DNA from: Benincasa hispida
Lineage: Eukaryota; Streptophyta; Magnoliopsida; Cucurbitales; Cucurbitaceae
NCBI RefSeq assembly: GCF_009727055.1
Contig: NC_052359.1
Coordinates: 7,081,567-7,145,566 of the forward strand
Length of the DNA: 64,000 nt
Direction: 5' to 3'
Part shown: positions 21,208-32,540 of the stretch, one piece after another
Layout of the letters: the number at the start of each line of letters is the position of its first letter
Position numbering within the stretch: position 1 is the first letter of the stretch
The notes under the pieces: generated by a model
Database searches by the model: none
Seen by the model: only the letters and a program-made list of their open reading frames with translations
What the model was told of the DNA's origin: nothing
Position numbers and translations under genes: made by a program

Positions 21208-23561
21208 AATGAAATTTGCTGAAACATACAATTTATTTATATTAGTTTTCAAGCATTGCCCATTTGGAAAAAAAAACATTAAATTAAAAAAATAATATAA
21301 TGCACCCTATGTGACATCTATTTTGCAATGATGTTTCAGTGAGGCAGGGTAAAAGCCACCGTAGGGTGATCAGGTATCCCTTCACTGAAATGAGACAATC
21401 TCAACCAATAGAAAGAACAATTACTTATTACTATAAATATCAGTCACCAAAAATTGTTAACTAGCTTAACATTATCTTCTAAGTATAACCCCTCATTTTA
21501 GATTCTAAAGTTCTGCCCCAATTAGCCAACCATAGGAAAAAATCGACTAGGGCAAAAACTAAAGCAATCCTATCCATTTCTGGAGTTTGATTGAAAAGTC
21601 ATGCAAATTCCATTCGTAGGGGGACACAAGCAAAGGTGCCTCGAGGCCAAACATGAAAATTTACTACAAGCTAATGAGAGAGACCGTGGGATGTGTTGAC
21701 ACACGTCCCCCTCCAACTTACTATAAACACTCTCTCTATTCACCTGGATATTGACGTATACAAACACCACCCGTAGGGAGACACAAGAAAAGGTGTCTTG
21801 AGGTCGAGTATAGATCTCTCGGTGTGAACTTATAGGGAGAAACATGAAAAGGAAAAATGAAGTATCATATACCCATTTTCCTCCCACTGAGTGTTTTACT
21901 TAGGGTTCTTTAACTTAGAAAAATACAACTACTCATTTTTACTAAGTGATTGTTTAAATTTGTCCAAAAGTAACACTTACTTTAGATAGTTAAACAACTT
22001 TGATTAATGTTTATTAAACACTTTAACAAAATTTAATCAATGATTTCATGCTTGTAGTAAATCTATCTAATTCACCTTTCAAAGTCATTTCCCAGGTAGG
22101 GGTGTTTCGTTTCCGTCAACTTAAATATCCCAGCCTAGATAGAACTAGCCTTAGTCAAAAGGTTCCTTATAGATACATTTTCTACAAATTTAATATTTTA
22201 ATTAAAAGCAATTTAATCCTATTAAACTTATTAAAAGATTAAACTTTTTTCTTATCCCATTAAAAATGTGATCTTAGGCCTATATGAATCATGTTTTAAA
22301 AATATTTTAAAAAATGATTTTAACCTAAGGTTTGCTTACAATTCTAAATGATTGATTTTAATTTCTAATTTCATTTAATTATAATAATTATAAAAATAAA
22401 TGAAATAAATTAAAACCAATCATTGCATGTGAAATCATACTTAGGTAAATTATAACAATTATAAAATAACCTAAAGTAATTTCATGCTTCATGCAATCCC
22501 ATTTTATTACTAAACATACATAACACTTATATACTAAAGTAATGAAATAATTAATAACATACATTCATACATACATCCAACTATATATTATAAAACTTAT
22601 AATATAAATAATGCATGACTGTGTTATTAATGCATGCAAACATATATTATAACACTTAAATTATATAATACATGAGCACGCTATAAAATTAAATCATGCA
22701 ACTATATATTATAACATTTATAATATAAATGATCCATGAATAATGCATAATCTATGGTGAAATTTTAATATATGGCATAGATTATGACATATATAAATAA
22801 AATTAAATCATACATCAAATGCATAATTTAAACAACAATTATTGAATCGGGATTGGACTCTTAAGCAATTAATTAAATTAATATAACACTTATATTAATT
22901 TATTAATTAAAAAAAACTAACTATTACATAATAATAGCCGAACCGGTTCAAAAGGGGTGAACCGGGTCTTGAACTGCACAAACTGGACCGCCAACACCCA
23001 AACTGCCTTCAAACCGCTCGAACCAAGCGAATCAGATGCGAACCAGATGAATATCGAACCAAACTGTGCATGAACCAAAAAAAAAATTTTCGTCTCAGAG
23101 TGTTGCGACGTTGTGACCTAGTGTTGTAGCACTATGGAATATTTTTTTGTCCGCCGTTCATAGCATTGAATGCTAGGGTACAACGTTGCAATGCTACTGT
23201 ATAGTAGCCCCTGTATAGTTGCAATGCTATTGTACAGTAGCCACTGTACAATTACAAATTCCATCGATCCTTCTCTGAATGGGGCTTCGTTGTCTCTAGA
23301 AAATCACCGGAATGATCACGAATGACTCAAAACTTTCAAAATACAGACTGTATCCCAATTTATGCCCAAAACCAAAGGGCCCTTACAAACCAATTTGTAA
23401 AATATAATGATAAATCTAAAAGGGTCCAATCCTGAAAATATCCAAAAATTGCAAACCATTCACATTCAATACAATTCATCAATACGAACAATATTACATA
23501 ATGAAACCCACCAAATCTATAAAAGCAATTATGGAAAATAAAAATTGGGATAAAAAACCAC
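21208..23561 (-). mobile_element. Leader of the minus-strand Copia element
   Basis: 2.35 kb without coding sense between the primer site and gag, collinear in reverse complement with 3080-4781 of Copia-A. The central part (22200-22900) is very AT-rich, with TATAA-CACTTATA words and no ORF. The stretch 22925-23060 is rich in GAACCGG words (GAACCGGTTC-AAAAGGGGTGAACCGGG). It could be spliced out between a donor in the LTR (23735-23730) and the acceptor at 219-220 of 21000. Confidence 0.7.
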
Positions 23562-23573
23562 GCTCTGATACCA
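23562..23573 (-). other. Primer binding site (Met tRNA type), minus-strand Copia
   Basis: GCTCTGATACCA on the plus strand is TGGTATCAGAGC on the element's strand, 2 nt from the LTR end at 23576. Confidence 0.9.
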
Positions 23574-23575
23574 AT

Positions 23576-25116
23576 TGAAGGAACGATGAAGTTCCGCAGT
23601 GGAAGCGGGATCGTCCTGATTTTTAATTTTACACAGGACACAAAAATTTACAAAACAACAATTACACATTAAATAGGAAAATTTCACAACATACAATAAA
23701 GAAAGGAATAGGGTTAGGGTTTTAAGAAAACTTACCCTTGAAGAGCTGTTCTTCACATGATTCCTCTTTTCCAAATTGGTCACGAACAAAAAACCACAGT
23801 AATTACCAAATCAATATTTGGTTGGACACCACCACAAGAGAGTCCTTTGTATTCTCTGTAGGGAATGAGAAATACAGGAGGTGTGGACTTTGTGTATTTT
23901 AGGAAGAGGGAGAAAGTTTTTAGAGAGAAAGTTTTATGTGTGTTTTTGTGGATCCAGAGAGAGTGTCATTCACTTCCGTAAAAATTCTGTGAAGAAGATG
24001 ATGACCACACAAGAACCACCCACCACACGATTAAAAGTTGAGAGAAAATAGGGGAGAGAATTATAACTCCCTCCCAAATTAATATTAAAAAAATGATTAA
24101 ACAAAAAATAATAAAAATTTAATATATATTTATATGATAGCTAACTTATCATATAATATACACTAAATCATATGTTATATCGTATATAACACGTAACCTA
24201 TAGGTTTAATATTGTATTAAATACAATATAACCTATAATTTTATTTCTCTCAATAATGCATGGTATTTAATATAAATCAATTTATACTAAATTCAATTAT
24301 ATGAATCTCATCCATATAATTAGTATTTGAATCATATTCAAATATTTAATTCCTCTCAAAATAAAGTTTATATTATAATGTATTAAATAAAGTATATTAA
24401 TCATATCACATATAATTAATTTCATTATTTAATTTGAACAATTCAAATTAACCTGGAATCAATTCTCAATAATCCCTGTTGAGCTACAGAGAGGACCTTA
24501 TAGACTCGTAGATTGAAGCTCCAATGGTACTTGAATAATGAATTAAACTCCTTTAATTAAATTATTCAACATCCATTAACTGTCGGTCACTCCACTAAAG
24601 ACTGACAGCTGTATTCTTCGCACTACAGATATATTTCTGTATCCATTGGATATAACTAGTCAACAGTGCAATGACCCTTCATAAATTGCTCATAAGTACA
24701 ACTAGGCCAAAATTCCCGTTTTGCCCCTGTAGTTACATCTAACTCCTTAAGTATCATTTATCCTTCTAATGAATAATAAGTTATAGTCCAACTATGACCA
24801 AACCTCTCTCAAGCTAGGAGAGGGTGTGACATCACACTGTTCAAGTCCTGGAGTCAACCCTTAAGGGAGCAATTTATTTACTTACCCTGATATTAGGAAA
24901 TGAGTGAATTTCGTCTTGTGTAGCTATGTTCCTAGCTCCCCAATCAGACGAATCCCCAAAATGGTAGGCTTATTGAGGTGGCGATCTAGCCACTCTCACC
25001 TATACAAATCAAAGTACCGCTTTTATAGACAGGAGTTCACAACTCACTCAAGATTCAAGTCATGTCACCTATAGTCATCCTGGTGAAATGTAAGTCTCTA
25101 TTATTAACGGTGTTAT
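23576..25116 (-). mobile_element. 5' LTR of minus-strand Copia element, truncated
   Basis: The U5 end (CCTTCA on the minus strand) is intact at 23576. It runs through blocks shared with 17640-18560 (CAATTTGAAC, CAGCCCTTAAGGGAGC equivalents, CATCCTGGTGAAATGTAAGTCTCTATTATTAACGGTGTTAT) and stops at 25116, where a gypsy LTR starts. A strong donor-like GTAAGT lies 155 nt inside the LTR end (23735-23730, minus). The first ~400 bp of the LTR are lost. Confidence 0.85.
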
Positions 25117-25496
25117 TGTGAAACCTGGATCTCCATTTTCCTACTTAAGTAAGTGATTAAAGGGTTAATTAGGAGAAAGTTAAATCCTATGTTATGTAAA
25201 TAATCTAATAATTTTACAATTGTCATAATAACTGTAATAATTGTCACCTTCTGTGGATCAACAATTAGTAAGAGTGAATGTAAACTATAATGGTTAGGTA
25301 TTATAGTTACGATAACCATATTTGATCCTGGAGTACGAGTAGAGAGGACCCTAAAAGGATAAAAAAAAGAGAAAACCTTGAAGACTTAAATCCTGAATAG
25401 TGAAGAAAGGATTGAAGAACTGAGGAAAATATAGAAAATTATTTGGGAAAATTCATGTGGAAGTTGCACGGAGATAAACTATATTCACAGTAGCTA

Positions 25497-26005
25497 ACGA
25501 AATTGGTAAGAATGAGAGTGGAGAGAGTGACACCAGTGAGAGTGGAGGCAGCGAGAGAATGGGAGAGAGCGAGATTGGCTGAGTGAGAGACTGAGAGAGA
25601 GCGAAGTTAGAGAGAAAGGGTAAAGAGAAAGAAGGAGAGAGCGACGCTGGCGAGATTGGAAAGAGCGATGCTAACGAGATTGGAGAGAGCAAGATCCTTA
25701 GCGAGAAACCTGGAGAGAGCGACAATGCTGAGATCCAAGCTAGCGAGAAGGCTGGAGAGAGCGAGATTCTTAGCGAGAAACATGGAGAGCGACACTACCG
25801 AGAGCCAAATGAGCGAGAAGGTTGGAGAAAGCGAGATCCTTAGCGAGAGTGGAGAAAGTGAGAGTTTGAGCGAGAAAGTTGGAGAGAGCGAGAGTGGAGG
25901 GAGCGAGATTGTGAGCGAGAAAGTGGAAGAGAGTGAGAGTGAAGAGAGAAAGACCAGCAAGAAAGTGGGAGAGAGCGAGAGTGGAGAGAGCGAGAGCAGC
26001 CTGAA
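25497..26005 (+). repeat. GAGAGAGCGAGA-type low-complexity array
   Basis: Degenerate repetition of GGAGAGAGCGAGA, TTAGCGAGAA and AGAAAGTTGGAGA units. The sequence is nearly all purine on this strand, giving a 148-codon frame rich in Glu/Ser/Arg that is a composition artefact. In the other strand it gives Leu/Ser repeats. It lies in the LTR upstream of its TATA box. Confidence 0.85.
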
Positions 26006-26333
26006 CGCCTCATTCGAACGTCACGCCCACACGATCGAAGGAAACCGCCTGTGCATCGAACGACCAAGCATTTATGCGTTGAATTTGGCCACGATCTTAT
26101 AGATTATGCATTGAAAACCCTAAATTGAATACAAAAAAAGCTTGAAGACGTAAGGGCAAACGTCTAGGTGTCCGAGTAAGAGAAATTCTTAAACCCTAAG
26201 AAATTGTGTTGGATGCGTTTGGGAAGAACACATTGAACCAAGGTGAAGTCAGCCTACGTTGATAAAGGGAGGATTAAACGTTTGGCCATACAACCAAATA
26301 GGTGGTGTCAACACCATAGGAGGTTTGGATGCC

Positions 26334-26341
26334 TATAAATA
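26334..26341 (+). promoter_or_regulatory. TATA box of the 25117 LTR
   Basis: TATAAATA in GCCTATAAATAGAGCC, ~1.2 kb into the LTR. It is aligned with the GGCTATAAATAG-GGG box of the G1 LTRs. Confidence 0.65.
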
Positions 26342-27297
26342 GAGCCTATGGGATTTCATTTTCAAATCACAAATCATAAAATTCGTAAAAAGAGGGGGAG
26401 AGTAGAGTGCATTGGACAGTGAGGGTGAAGGAGAATGCATCAACTTGAGACGAAAAGATCTCCCAATCTACTCTAGCGTTTGATGTAATTCCAAAGCTGT
26501 CTGAAAGATAATAGAATCTAGTTTTAATGGTAAGGCTCCCGGAGAATAATCTCTAAGTAAGTGGGCTGGAGAATGAGAAAAAGATAGAGGGGTCGAGCTA
26601 TCGGGTAAGCTGGGCCAGTCTTGATGTTTGGATGGTTCCCGCTAAACCATGAAGATTTATGAGCTAAGATTTTATGGTAAGCTTCTTGAGACATTTTAGA
26701 ATAGTTTTGTAGAAGGAAGTATCTCAAAATAAGGTATATAACTATGAGTAATCTAAGCTGTAAATTGGATCTGGATTCTAGGGGTAAAAAGGGAGCCCGA
26801 GGTAGAAAAAGGAACTATTAGAAAGGCTCCTAAGCAATTAAGGTGAGTGTTATAGTTTTGATAGTTAACATATGTTGTGAGTGTTATAGCATTATAGTTT
26901 CGATATATCGTGAGTGTTAGGTTGCTTTGATAGTAAATGCATATTATGAGTATTCACTTAGCTTTATACTCTGATATTGGAATATATGCATCTGTAGATA
27001 CAAAATACATGCTTTTGGTGATAGGATGATTACCATGATATTGTTTGTGTGTGACTGTGGAAACTGAGATTATGCCTGGGATGTGGTTAGCATGCTTAAC
27101 AAAAGGTGCTTGGTGGGGAAAATTGGTCGGCTTCGGTCGGCGGGAAATAATGGTCGGCTTCGGTCGGTGGGAAATAATAGTTGGTGACGACCGGCAGGAA
27201 ATATGGTCAAGTACCTAAGCATGACTAGCGGGATAAATAAAATGGTCGATGTGCACATTGGCGGGAATTGGGGTCATAGGAAGGTTTCCATAGAGGT

Positions 27298-28248
27298 TTA
27301 GTTAGTTATTCACGTATCGTTGGAGCTTCAAGCTACAGGTGCATAAGGCCCCTTGGTAGCTCAATGGATTCAAGTTAAAATTAGTTCTTGGGTTATTTGA
27401 AATGTTTAAATTGACAAGAGGAAATTCAATTATATATGATATAACTGGTGTGATGTATTGAGATACATCAAGTGGAGGATTAATGTAAATATGATTTACA
27501 TAAATACCATAAAATAGAAAAAGAACTATGGTTTGTATGTTTCATGAGATGAAATATAAAACTATAGGTTATAAATATAATATGGTAAGTTGGTATCATA
27601 TTTATTTATAATAATATTAATTATTTGATATTATCTCTTTTTCTCTAATAATCAATGAGTGGGAGGTTATTGGTGGTTTTATGGTAACATGTGAGATAAA
27701 GGAAAAAATGTTTTCCTAAATTTAGAACGTTGCTACTTTTAGAAAGAACTCACAGTGAAATCTATCAAGTGAAAGTGTTTCACCAAGCAATAGCTATACA
27801 GAGACTAAACGATCGTGGAGTTTGACTATATGATAGTTCCTTCAGCTGATCGTTGCTACGATTGTGTGGCTTTGTCTACTGGATTCTCACACCAGAATAC
27901 AAGGTAACCACTTATGGTGGTGTCCTCACTTAACTCAATTGTGTTCGAGGAACTTTTGGTTGTTCGTGATGTTCGTGTGGTGTTCGTTGTCTTGGTGCTA
28001 TGTACCGGTCATTACGTTCGAGGGCTATGTTGCTGTGACGCCTGTAATTGATCGAGGGAGTTTGAAGAATGGTTCTTCAAAGGTACGCATACTCTATCCC
28101 TTGATTTCATCTTAATGCATGCTGTAATTTCGTATTGTGCATAACTGTTAGTTTACGTTCTTGTACTGTAACTGTTTACGTTCAACTCGAATGGAATTCG
28201 GAATGATCCTTCCACTACTCATGAAATCCTCCATGTCTGATTCCTTCA
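27298..28248 (+). mobile_element. Copia-B LTR fragment (duplicate copy)
   Basis: Matches 33481-34440, with the start missing. Includes TTCACGTATCGTTGGAGCTTCAAGC, the ACGATCG motifs at 27800-27850, TTCTTCAAAGGTACGC (donor-like) at 28078, and the end TTCCTTCA. Confidence 0.9.
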
Positions 28249-28250
28249 AT

Positions 28251-28262
28251 TGGTATCAAAGC
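28251..28262 (+). other. Variant Met-type primer site (duplicate copy)
   Basis: TGGTATCAAAGC, one base (G to A) from the canonical TGGTATCAGAGC. The same variant is at 34443-34454. Confidence 0.8.
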
Positions 28263-28862
28263 CAGTTGTTCTGATATTCCAAATTTCACTTCTGTTTTGA
28301 ACTTTCTTTACAATCGTGGTGTTTTAAGGTTTCTGCATTGCATTTAAAGGTTAAATGAATTTGTGGATGTGTTAATGAATGTTTACAGGTTAATTGCCTC
28401 TTTAAAGCTTTCCTTTTGATTCCAAAGTGTTAATTTATAAGGCCCCCTGTGTTTTTGGGCATAATTAACAAGCATCTGAATCTGTAATTCCAGTGTTTGA
28501 GTTTGTTGAGTCGTTCGTGATGAAGTTTCGAAGCATGGAGATACAGTTCTCATTGAGAAGAAGACCAAAGGTTGGTCGTATCGTGTAGTCTTAGGTAAAC
28601 GATCGTTGGATTTGACTAAACAATCATGTAGAAAACTTCTGTGCGACCGTGTAGTATTTACTAAATGATGCTAAATGATCGGGTAAAACATTTACTCTAT
28701 CGTGTAGCATTGGTTGCTCGATTCACATGGATGCTGGAGGTAAACGATCATATAGAGCATTTGATGCTTCATTCGTTTAATAAAAGGCATGCGCACTAAT
28801 GATCGTGTAGTTAGCATGCTTCATCGCATAGTCACTGACTACACGATCACCCAGTATACATT
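28263..28862 (+). mobile_element. Copia-B leader (duplicate copy)
   Basis: Non-coding. Repeated AACGATCGT-like motifs from 28590 to 28860. Copy of 34455-35059 with scattered 1-bp indels. Confidence 0.8.
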
Positions 28863-29164
28863 TGATGCGTTGTGAATTGTGATGCGGTTATGGTGTGAGT
28901 TTGTGGTGATGTGTTAAGCGATGAAATGCAAGTTTTCCTAATAAGACCAAGTATAAGCCTCACTAGGTTTCTGGTAAGTCCAGGGTCGAACATAGAGACT
29001 ACTGAGTAAATATGCTACAGTTACTTCGATTCTCTTACGGTGGTGAAAACAAATGAGTTGGATGGTGTTTTGATTAAGAATATTTCCTATGCGACGGAGT
29101 GTGAACGTAGAGTTGATGAAATTGAGAGTTACAATGAGTATACGATGAAGGGGTTTAGCTAACA
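28863..29164 (-). mobile_element. Athila X LTR fragment (duplicate copy)
   Basis: Starts TGATGCGTTG (the plus-strand view of the LTR's 3' end). Carries the conserved U5 block AAGTATAAGCCTCACTAGG-TTCTGGTAAGTCCAGGGTCGAACA (28945-29000). Ends GGTTTAGCTAACA, where the G1 LTR begins. Confidence 0.85.
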
Positions 29165-30968
29165 TGTTAAGAGCCTAACACTAAATCTAAGTGGGAGGTT
29201 AAGTAGATAGAAATTTAGTGACTAAAAATCTAACCACCTATGAAGGGCTTAAAACATATTGGACGCAAGAAGTCATAGAGGATGGAAGCAAGAAAACTTG
29301 AAAAAAGGCTAAGGGTTGCATAAACCAACGCAAAGGCATACATGAGCCATGCGGACACGTGCAGGAAGCATGCGTCACAGTGAGCATGCTAGTGCGCAGG
29401 CCATGCGTTGAAGCCAAGCGCACAGGCCATGCGTCGAGGACAAGCACACAGGTCGTGCATCAAGCACGCAGCCATGCGTCGATGGTGTATGCCGAGTGCC
29501 CTGCCTATGCGTCGAACGAGCAAGCGGGCAAGCCATCCAATGTGTCGAAATGCTGCCAAGTCTGTCGAGCAGCCATGCATCAATGTGCTATGCCAAGCGC
29601 ACGGACAACGGTGAGGCACGCCCATGCAGCGAGACATGCCCACTGTGGCCGAGCATGCCTATGCGATCAAGCGTGCAAGCGCCTAGGCAGCACACATGCG
29701 TCGATGGTCAGTACCATGCGTCCATGCTTAGTAGGCCGAGCAAGCACACCTAGCAAGCCATGCGTCGATGGTGAGCGGCCCCCTATGCTTGGTGAGGCCA
29801 ACTCATACGTTGGCTAAGTGGGACTTTGATGAAGAAATGTGAGTGCTATGCTTAAGATAAAGGGTAAGGCAATTGATGGAAAACTTCAAGGGAGGATGCC
29901 AATGGTATACGAGCATAAGTCTTAAACAATTTAAAGTAAGGAATATGTGAAGTATTAAGTCATTTAGGTGGCAAAAGAAGAATCACACAAAATTCTAGTA
30001 GGAGGTGACAAAGGAGATTTCATGCAATTGAAGTCTTATCACTTCAAGCAGGAGGTGGGTGAAGGAGATTTCATGCAAAAAAAGGAGATTTTGGCTGGCA
30101 AGCTGAAATGAGAACAACTCAAGGCTAGGCTGGTAGGGCTGGAGTGTTGGCAGCTCAAAGTGAGACAAATGGGAGTGAGTTGTCAGCAATGGTGAGTTTG
30201 AAATGGCTATAAATAGAGGGGTTGGGCAGGAGGAATTTATGACTACCATCACTTAAATGTGTGTGTTGAGAGCATATTTAAAGTGACGTATGAGTTATTA
30301 GGCTGCCAAGTTGATTGGAGATCAAAAGAAACAAGGTTTCGTTGGGGAGGCATTAAGTCAGCCGAACGTACAGCCAGCCTACACTCTGAGCGCACGCAGC
30401 GCTGCATCCATTCGTCCGCACAGCCTCGCTCGACGTATCCGCGCGCCAGCCAGCGCAGCTGCCTTCCGTACGATGCATCACACCAGCGCAGGCCCAACGC
30501 AAACGCACGCCCAACGCGCTAGTCCCCTGTGTGCACAGCATGCCACCCTGCCTTACTGCCCAACGCCTAGCTACCTACCATGGTCCAAATAATCTCTAAA
30601 GAGGCTAATTTTGAGAATTGTTGCTAAAATTGAGTGGGTAAGCTGGTGTTTTCATTATATAATAGTATTTTTGGCTAGTTTGACATTTATTATTGATATA
30701 ACAAATATTAATTGAGGATTTCCATTTGATATGGAGAATTCTCAAGAAGGTGTTATCAAGGTGATTTTAGTGGAAAAACTTTGCTAACGGTGAGTGTTTA
30801 CTTAGTTTTATGCGTTATATGTGGATAAATGCATATGTAAGTACAAAATGAATTCTGAATGATGTATGTTGTTGCCATGATATTATTTGGGAAATCTATG
30901 GAAACTGAGATTATACCCAATACATTAGTTAGCATGCTTAATAAAGTGCTTGGCGGATAATATAGTTA
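29165..30968 (+). mobile_element. G1 LTR fragment (duplicate copy)
   Basis: Copy of 35365-37055: TGT-AAGA-CCTAACACTAAATC start, CATGCGTCGA-rich repeat zone (29390-29800), TATA box 30208-30215 (GGCTATAAATAGAGGGG), a GC-rich stretch of GCACGCAGCG words (30380-30580), then GCTTGGCGG. It ends at 30968 against a minus-strand Copia LTR. ORFs in the repeat zone (for example 29359-29817) are artefacts of the repetition. Confidence 0.85.
30208..30215 (+). promoter_or_regulatory. TATA box, G1 LTR duplicate
   Basis: TATAAATA in GGCTATAAATAGAGGGG, the same context as 36283-36290 and 41140-41147. Confidence 0.65.
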
Positions 30969-31365
30969 GCCGTTCGTGGTCCGGTCTTATACAAACTCCT
31001 TTGTATAGAATACCCCCGATCACATGTCTCTATATGAATGACCAGGATCAGATTATTTGTAGCACTTTACAACAATTGTAACAACTACAAAGCGGGTCAT
31101 AGTTGCAGTGTCACTAGGATTAGGTACCCAGTCTTATCCATCTACTACATACCATTTAGATTATCACTTAGACATGATCCACCTGTATGTCTCTACATAC
31201 ATGTTTAAGCTACAGAAAATATTTGTGGATGTTAGTTTATTGATTTTATAGGTTAATGCTACTAAATGTCGAATAAAATATATTATATTTTATTAAATAA
31301 ATAAAATTTTGTGTACATTACAATTATAAACTATTATTCATGAGATTTAGGGCATCGACCCCAAC
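30969..31365 (-). mobile_element. Minus-strand Copia LTR start fragment
   Basis: The minus strand begins TGTTGGGGTCGATGCCC at 31365, the same subfamily as 16913-19027. It runs through ACATGTATGTAGAGACATACAGGTGGATCAT-like blocks and ends near 30969 at the CTTATACAAACTC-TTTGTATAGAATACCCCC position. About 400 bp of LTR start only. Confidence 0.8.
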
Positions 31366-31567
31366 ACCTAGGAGTCATTGAAGAGGCAAACACATTGAGC
31401 GAAAATATCACTTGATTCAGGAGATTATGCATCAAGGTGACATGATTGTCATGAAGATTGCATTGGAGCACAACGTTGTTGATTCGTTTACAAAGTCTCT
31501 CATGACTGAAGTGTTTGAGGGTCATCTCAAAAGTCTAGGTTTATGGGATATGCGACATATTATCTAG
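31366..31567 (+). pseudogene. pol (RH): Copia RNase H C-terminal remnant
   Basis: From 31370 one frame reads RSH, stop, RGKHIERKYHLIQEIMHQGD, then KIALEHNVVDSFTKSL and EGHLKSLGLWDMRH to a TAG at 31565-31567. The internal stop (TGA at 31379-31381) is a CGA or AGA codon change. Homologous to 14404-14604 of Copia-A. Only the last ~65 residues of a Copia polyprotein remain; the rest was lost at the 31365 junction. Confidence 0.85.
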
Positions 31568-31676
31568 GACAAGTGGGAGATGTTACTAGGGTATAGTGTA
31601 TGCCCTATTTTATTGAATTTTGTACTTTATTTGTATTGTACATTTGACTCCCTAAGCTTTAGGAAAAATGGGATAT
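31568..31676 (+). other. Polypurine tract and spacer before LTR
   Basis: GACAAGTGGGAGATG right after the polyprotein stop, then an AT-rich spacer with TATGCCCTATTTTATTG and a second, weaker purine tract (AGGAAAAATGGGATA) before the LTR. Same layout as 14605-14710. Confidence 0.6.
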
Positions 31677-32540
31677 TTTTGGGATTGGTGTCCTAAATAT
31701 CTCTTGTATTCTTGTAGTTTGTAAACTTTGTATAAACAAATTGTTATTATTAAAATAATTATTATTTTATGAGCATACACTCAATCCAATAAACAAGGAT
31801 CCTAGGTTATTTTAAGTAATTTAAACATGTATATAGAGACATATGGGTAGATCATGTTTAAATGATAACCTAAACGATAGTAGATGGATAAGGCTGGGTA
31901 CCTTATCCTGGTGACACTACGGATACGCCTCGCTTTGTAGATGTTACAAGTGTTGTAAAGTGCAACAAATGATCTGATACTAATCATTCATATAGAGGCA
32001 TGTGAGCGAGGGTATCCTATACAAAGAGTTTGTTTAAGACTAAACCACGAAATGACTAGTCTCATTATATCACATCGTTAATAGTAGAGACTTACATTTC
32101 ACGAGAATGACCATAGGTGACATGACCTGAATCCTAAGTGAGTTGTGAACTTCTGCCTATGAAGGTAGTCCTTTGATTTGCATGGGTGAGAGTGGCTAGA
32201 TCACCGACTCAATATGCTTACCATTTTGAGGATTCTTCTGATTGGGGAGCTGAGAACACAACTACACAAGACAGAATTCACTCTTTCCCCGATGTCGAGA
32301 TAAGTAGATAAATTGCTCCCTTAAGGGCTGGTTCCAGGGCTTGAACAATGTGGTCACACCCTCTCTTGGCCGAAGAGGGATTTGGTCATAGTTGGACTAT
32401 GACTTATTGTTCATTAGAGGGATCTGTGGTACTTAAGGAGTTAGATGTAACTACAAAGGCAAAATGGTAATTTTGGCCCAACTATACTTACGAGCAATTT
32501 GTGAATGGTCATCGCACTGTTGATTGGTTATATCCAATAT
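31677..32540 (+). mobile_element. Copia 3' LTR, interrupted at 32540
   Basis: Starts TTTTGGGATTGGTGTCC (first bases mutated from TGTTGGG) and continues ~860 bp collinear with 32541-33390, ending GATTGGTTATATCCAATA. A second LTR then starts with TGTTGGGATTGG. This is an LTR-in-LTR insertion: the remainder of this LTR should lie beyond the inserted element but is not in the window. Confidence 0.85.

Larger units (their letters stand above)
25117..27297 (+). mobile_element. Gypsy LTR related to the solo LTR, 3'-truncated
   Basis: Starts TGTGAAACCTGGATCTCC and is homologous to the start of the solo LTR at 4782. It shares the GGTAAGCTGGGCCAGTCTTGATG block and the downstream GGTGAGTGTTATAG, GAAACTGAGATTATGCC, GGTGCTTGG-GGG and GTCGATGTGCACATTGGCGGG blocks with the G1 LTR (36990-37170). 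It ends abruptly at ~27297, joined to the interior of a Copia LTR. A TATA box is at 26334-26341. Confidence 0.8.
27298..30968 (+). repeat. Duplicate copy of the composite segment 33481-37055
   Basis: Collinear with 33481-37055 across Copia-B LTR, PBS, leader, Athila X LTR fragment and G1 LTR. Both insertion junctions (28862/28863 and 29164/29165) are at the same places as in the other copy, so this arose by duplication (or assembly) after the nesting, not by separate insertions. Differences are largely one-base indels, many of them deletions here. This copy also retains ~110 bp (about 29480-29610) that is absent from the partner but present in the G1 3' LTR (40400-40520). Confidence 0.85.

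Noticed and set aside
22200..22900. AT-rich region as possible matrix attachment or organelle insert
   Set aside because: It is collinear with other Copia leaders, and no mitochondrial or plastid gene sequence is seen.
25656..26102. 148-codon Glu/Ser/Arg-rich ORF
   Set aside because: It is the translation of the GA-type repeat inside an LTR. The opposite strand gives equally long Leu/Ser frames, and no homologous domain is visible.
29359..29817. 152-codon Cys/Ala/Ser-rich ORF and its duplicates at 35516-35818 and 40363-40664
   Set aside because: Lies in the ATGCGTCGA-rich repeat zone of G1 LTRs. Frames differ between copies through indels, so there is no conserved protein.
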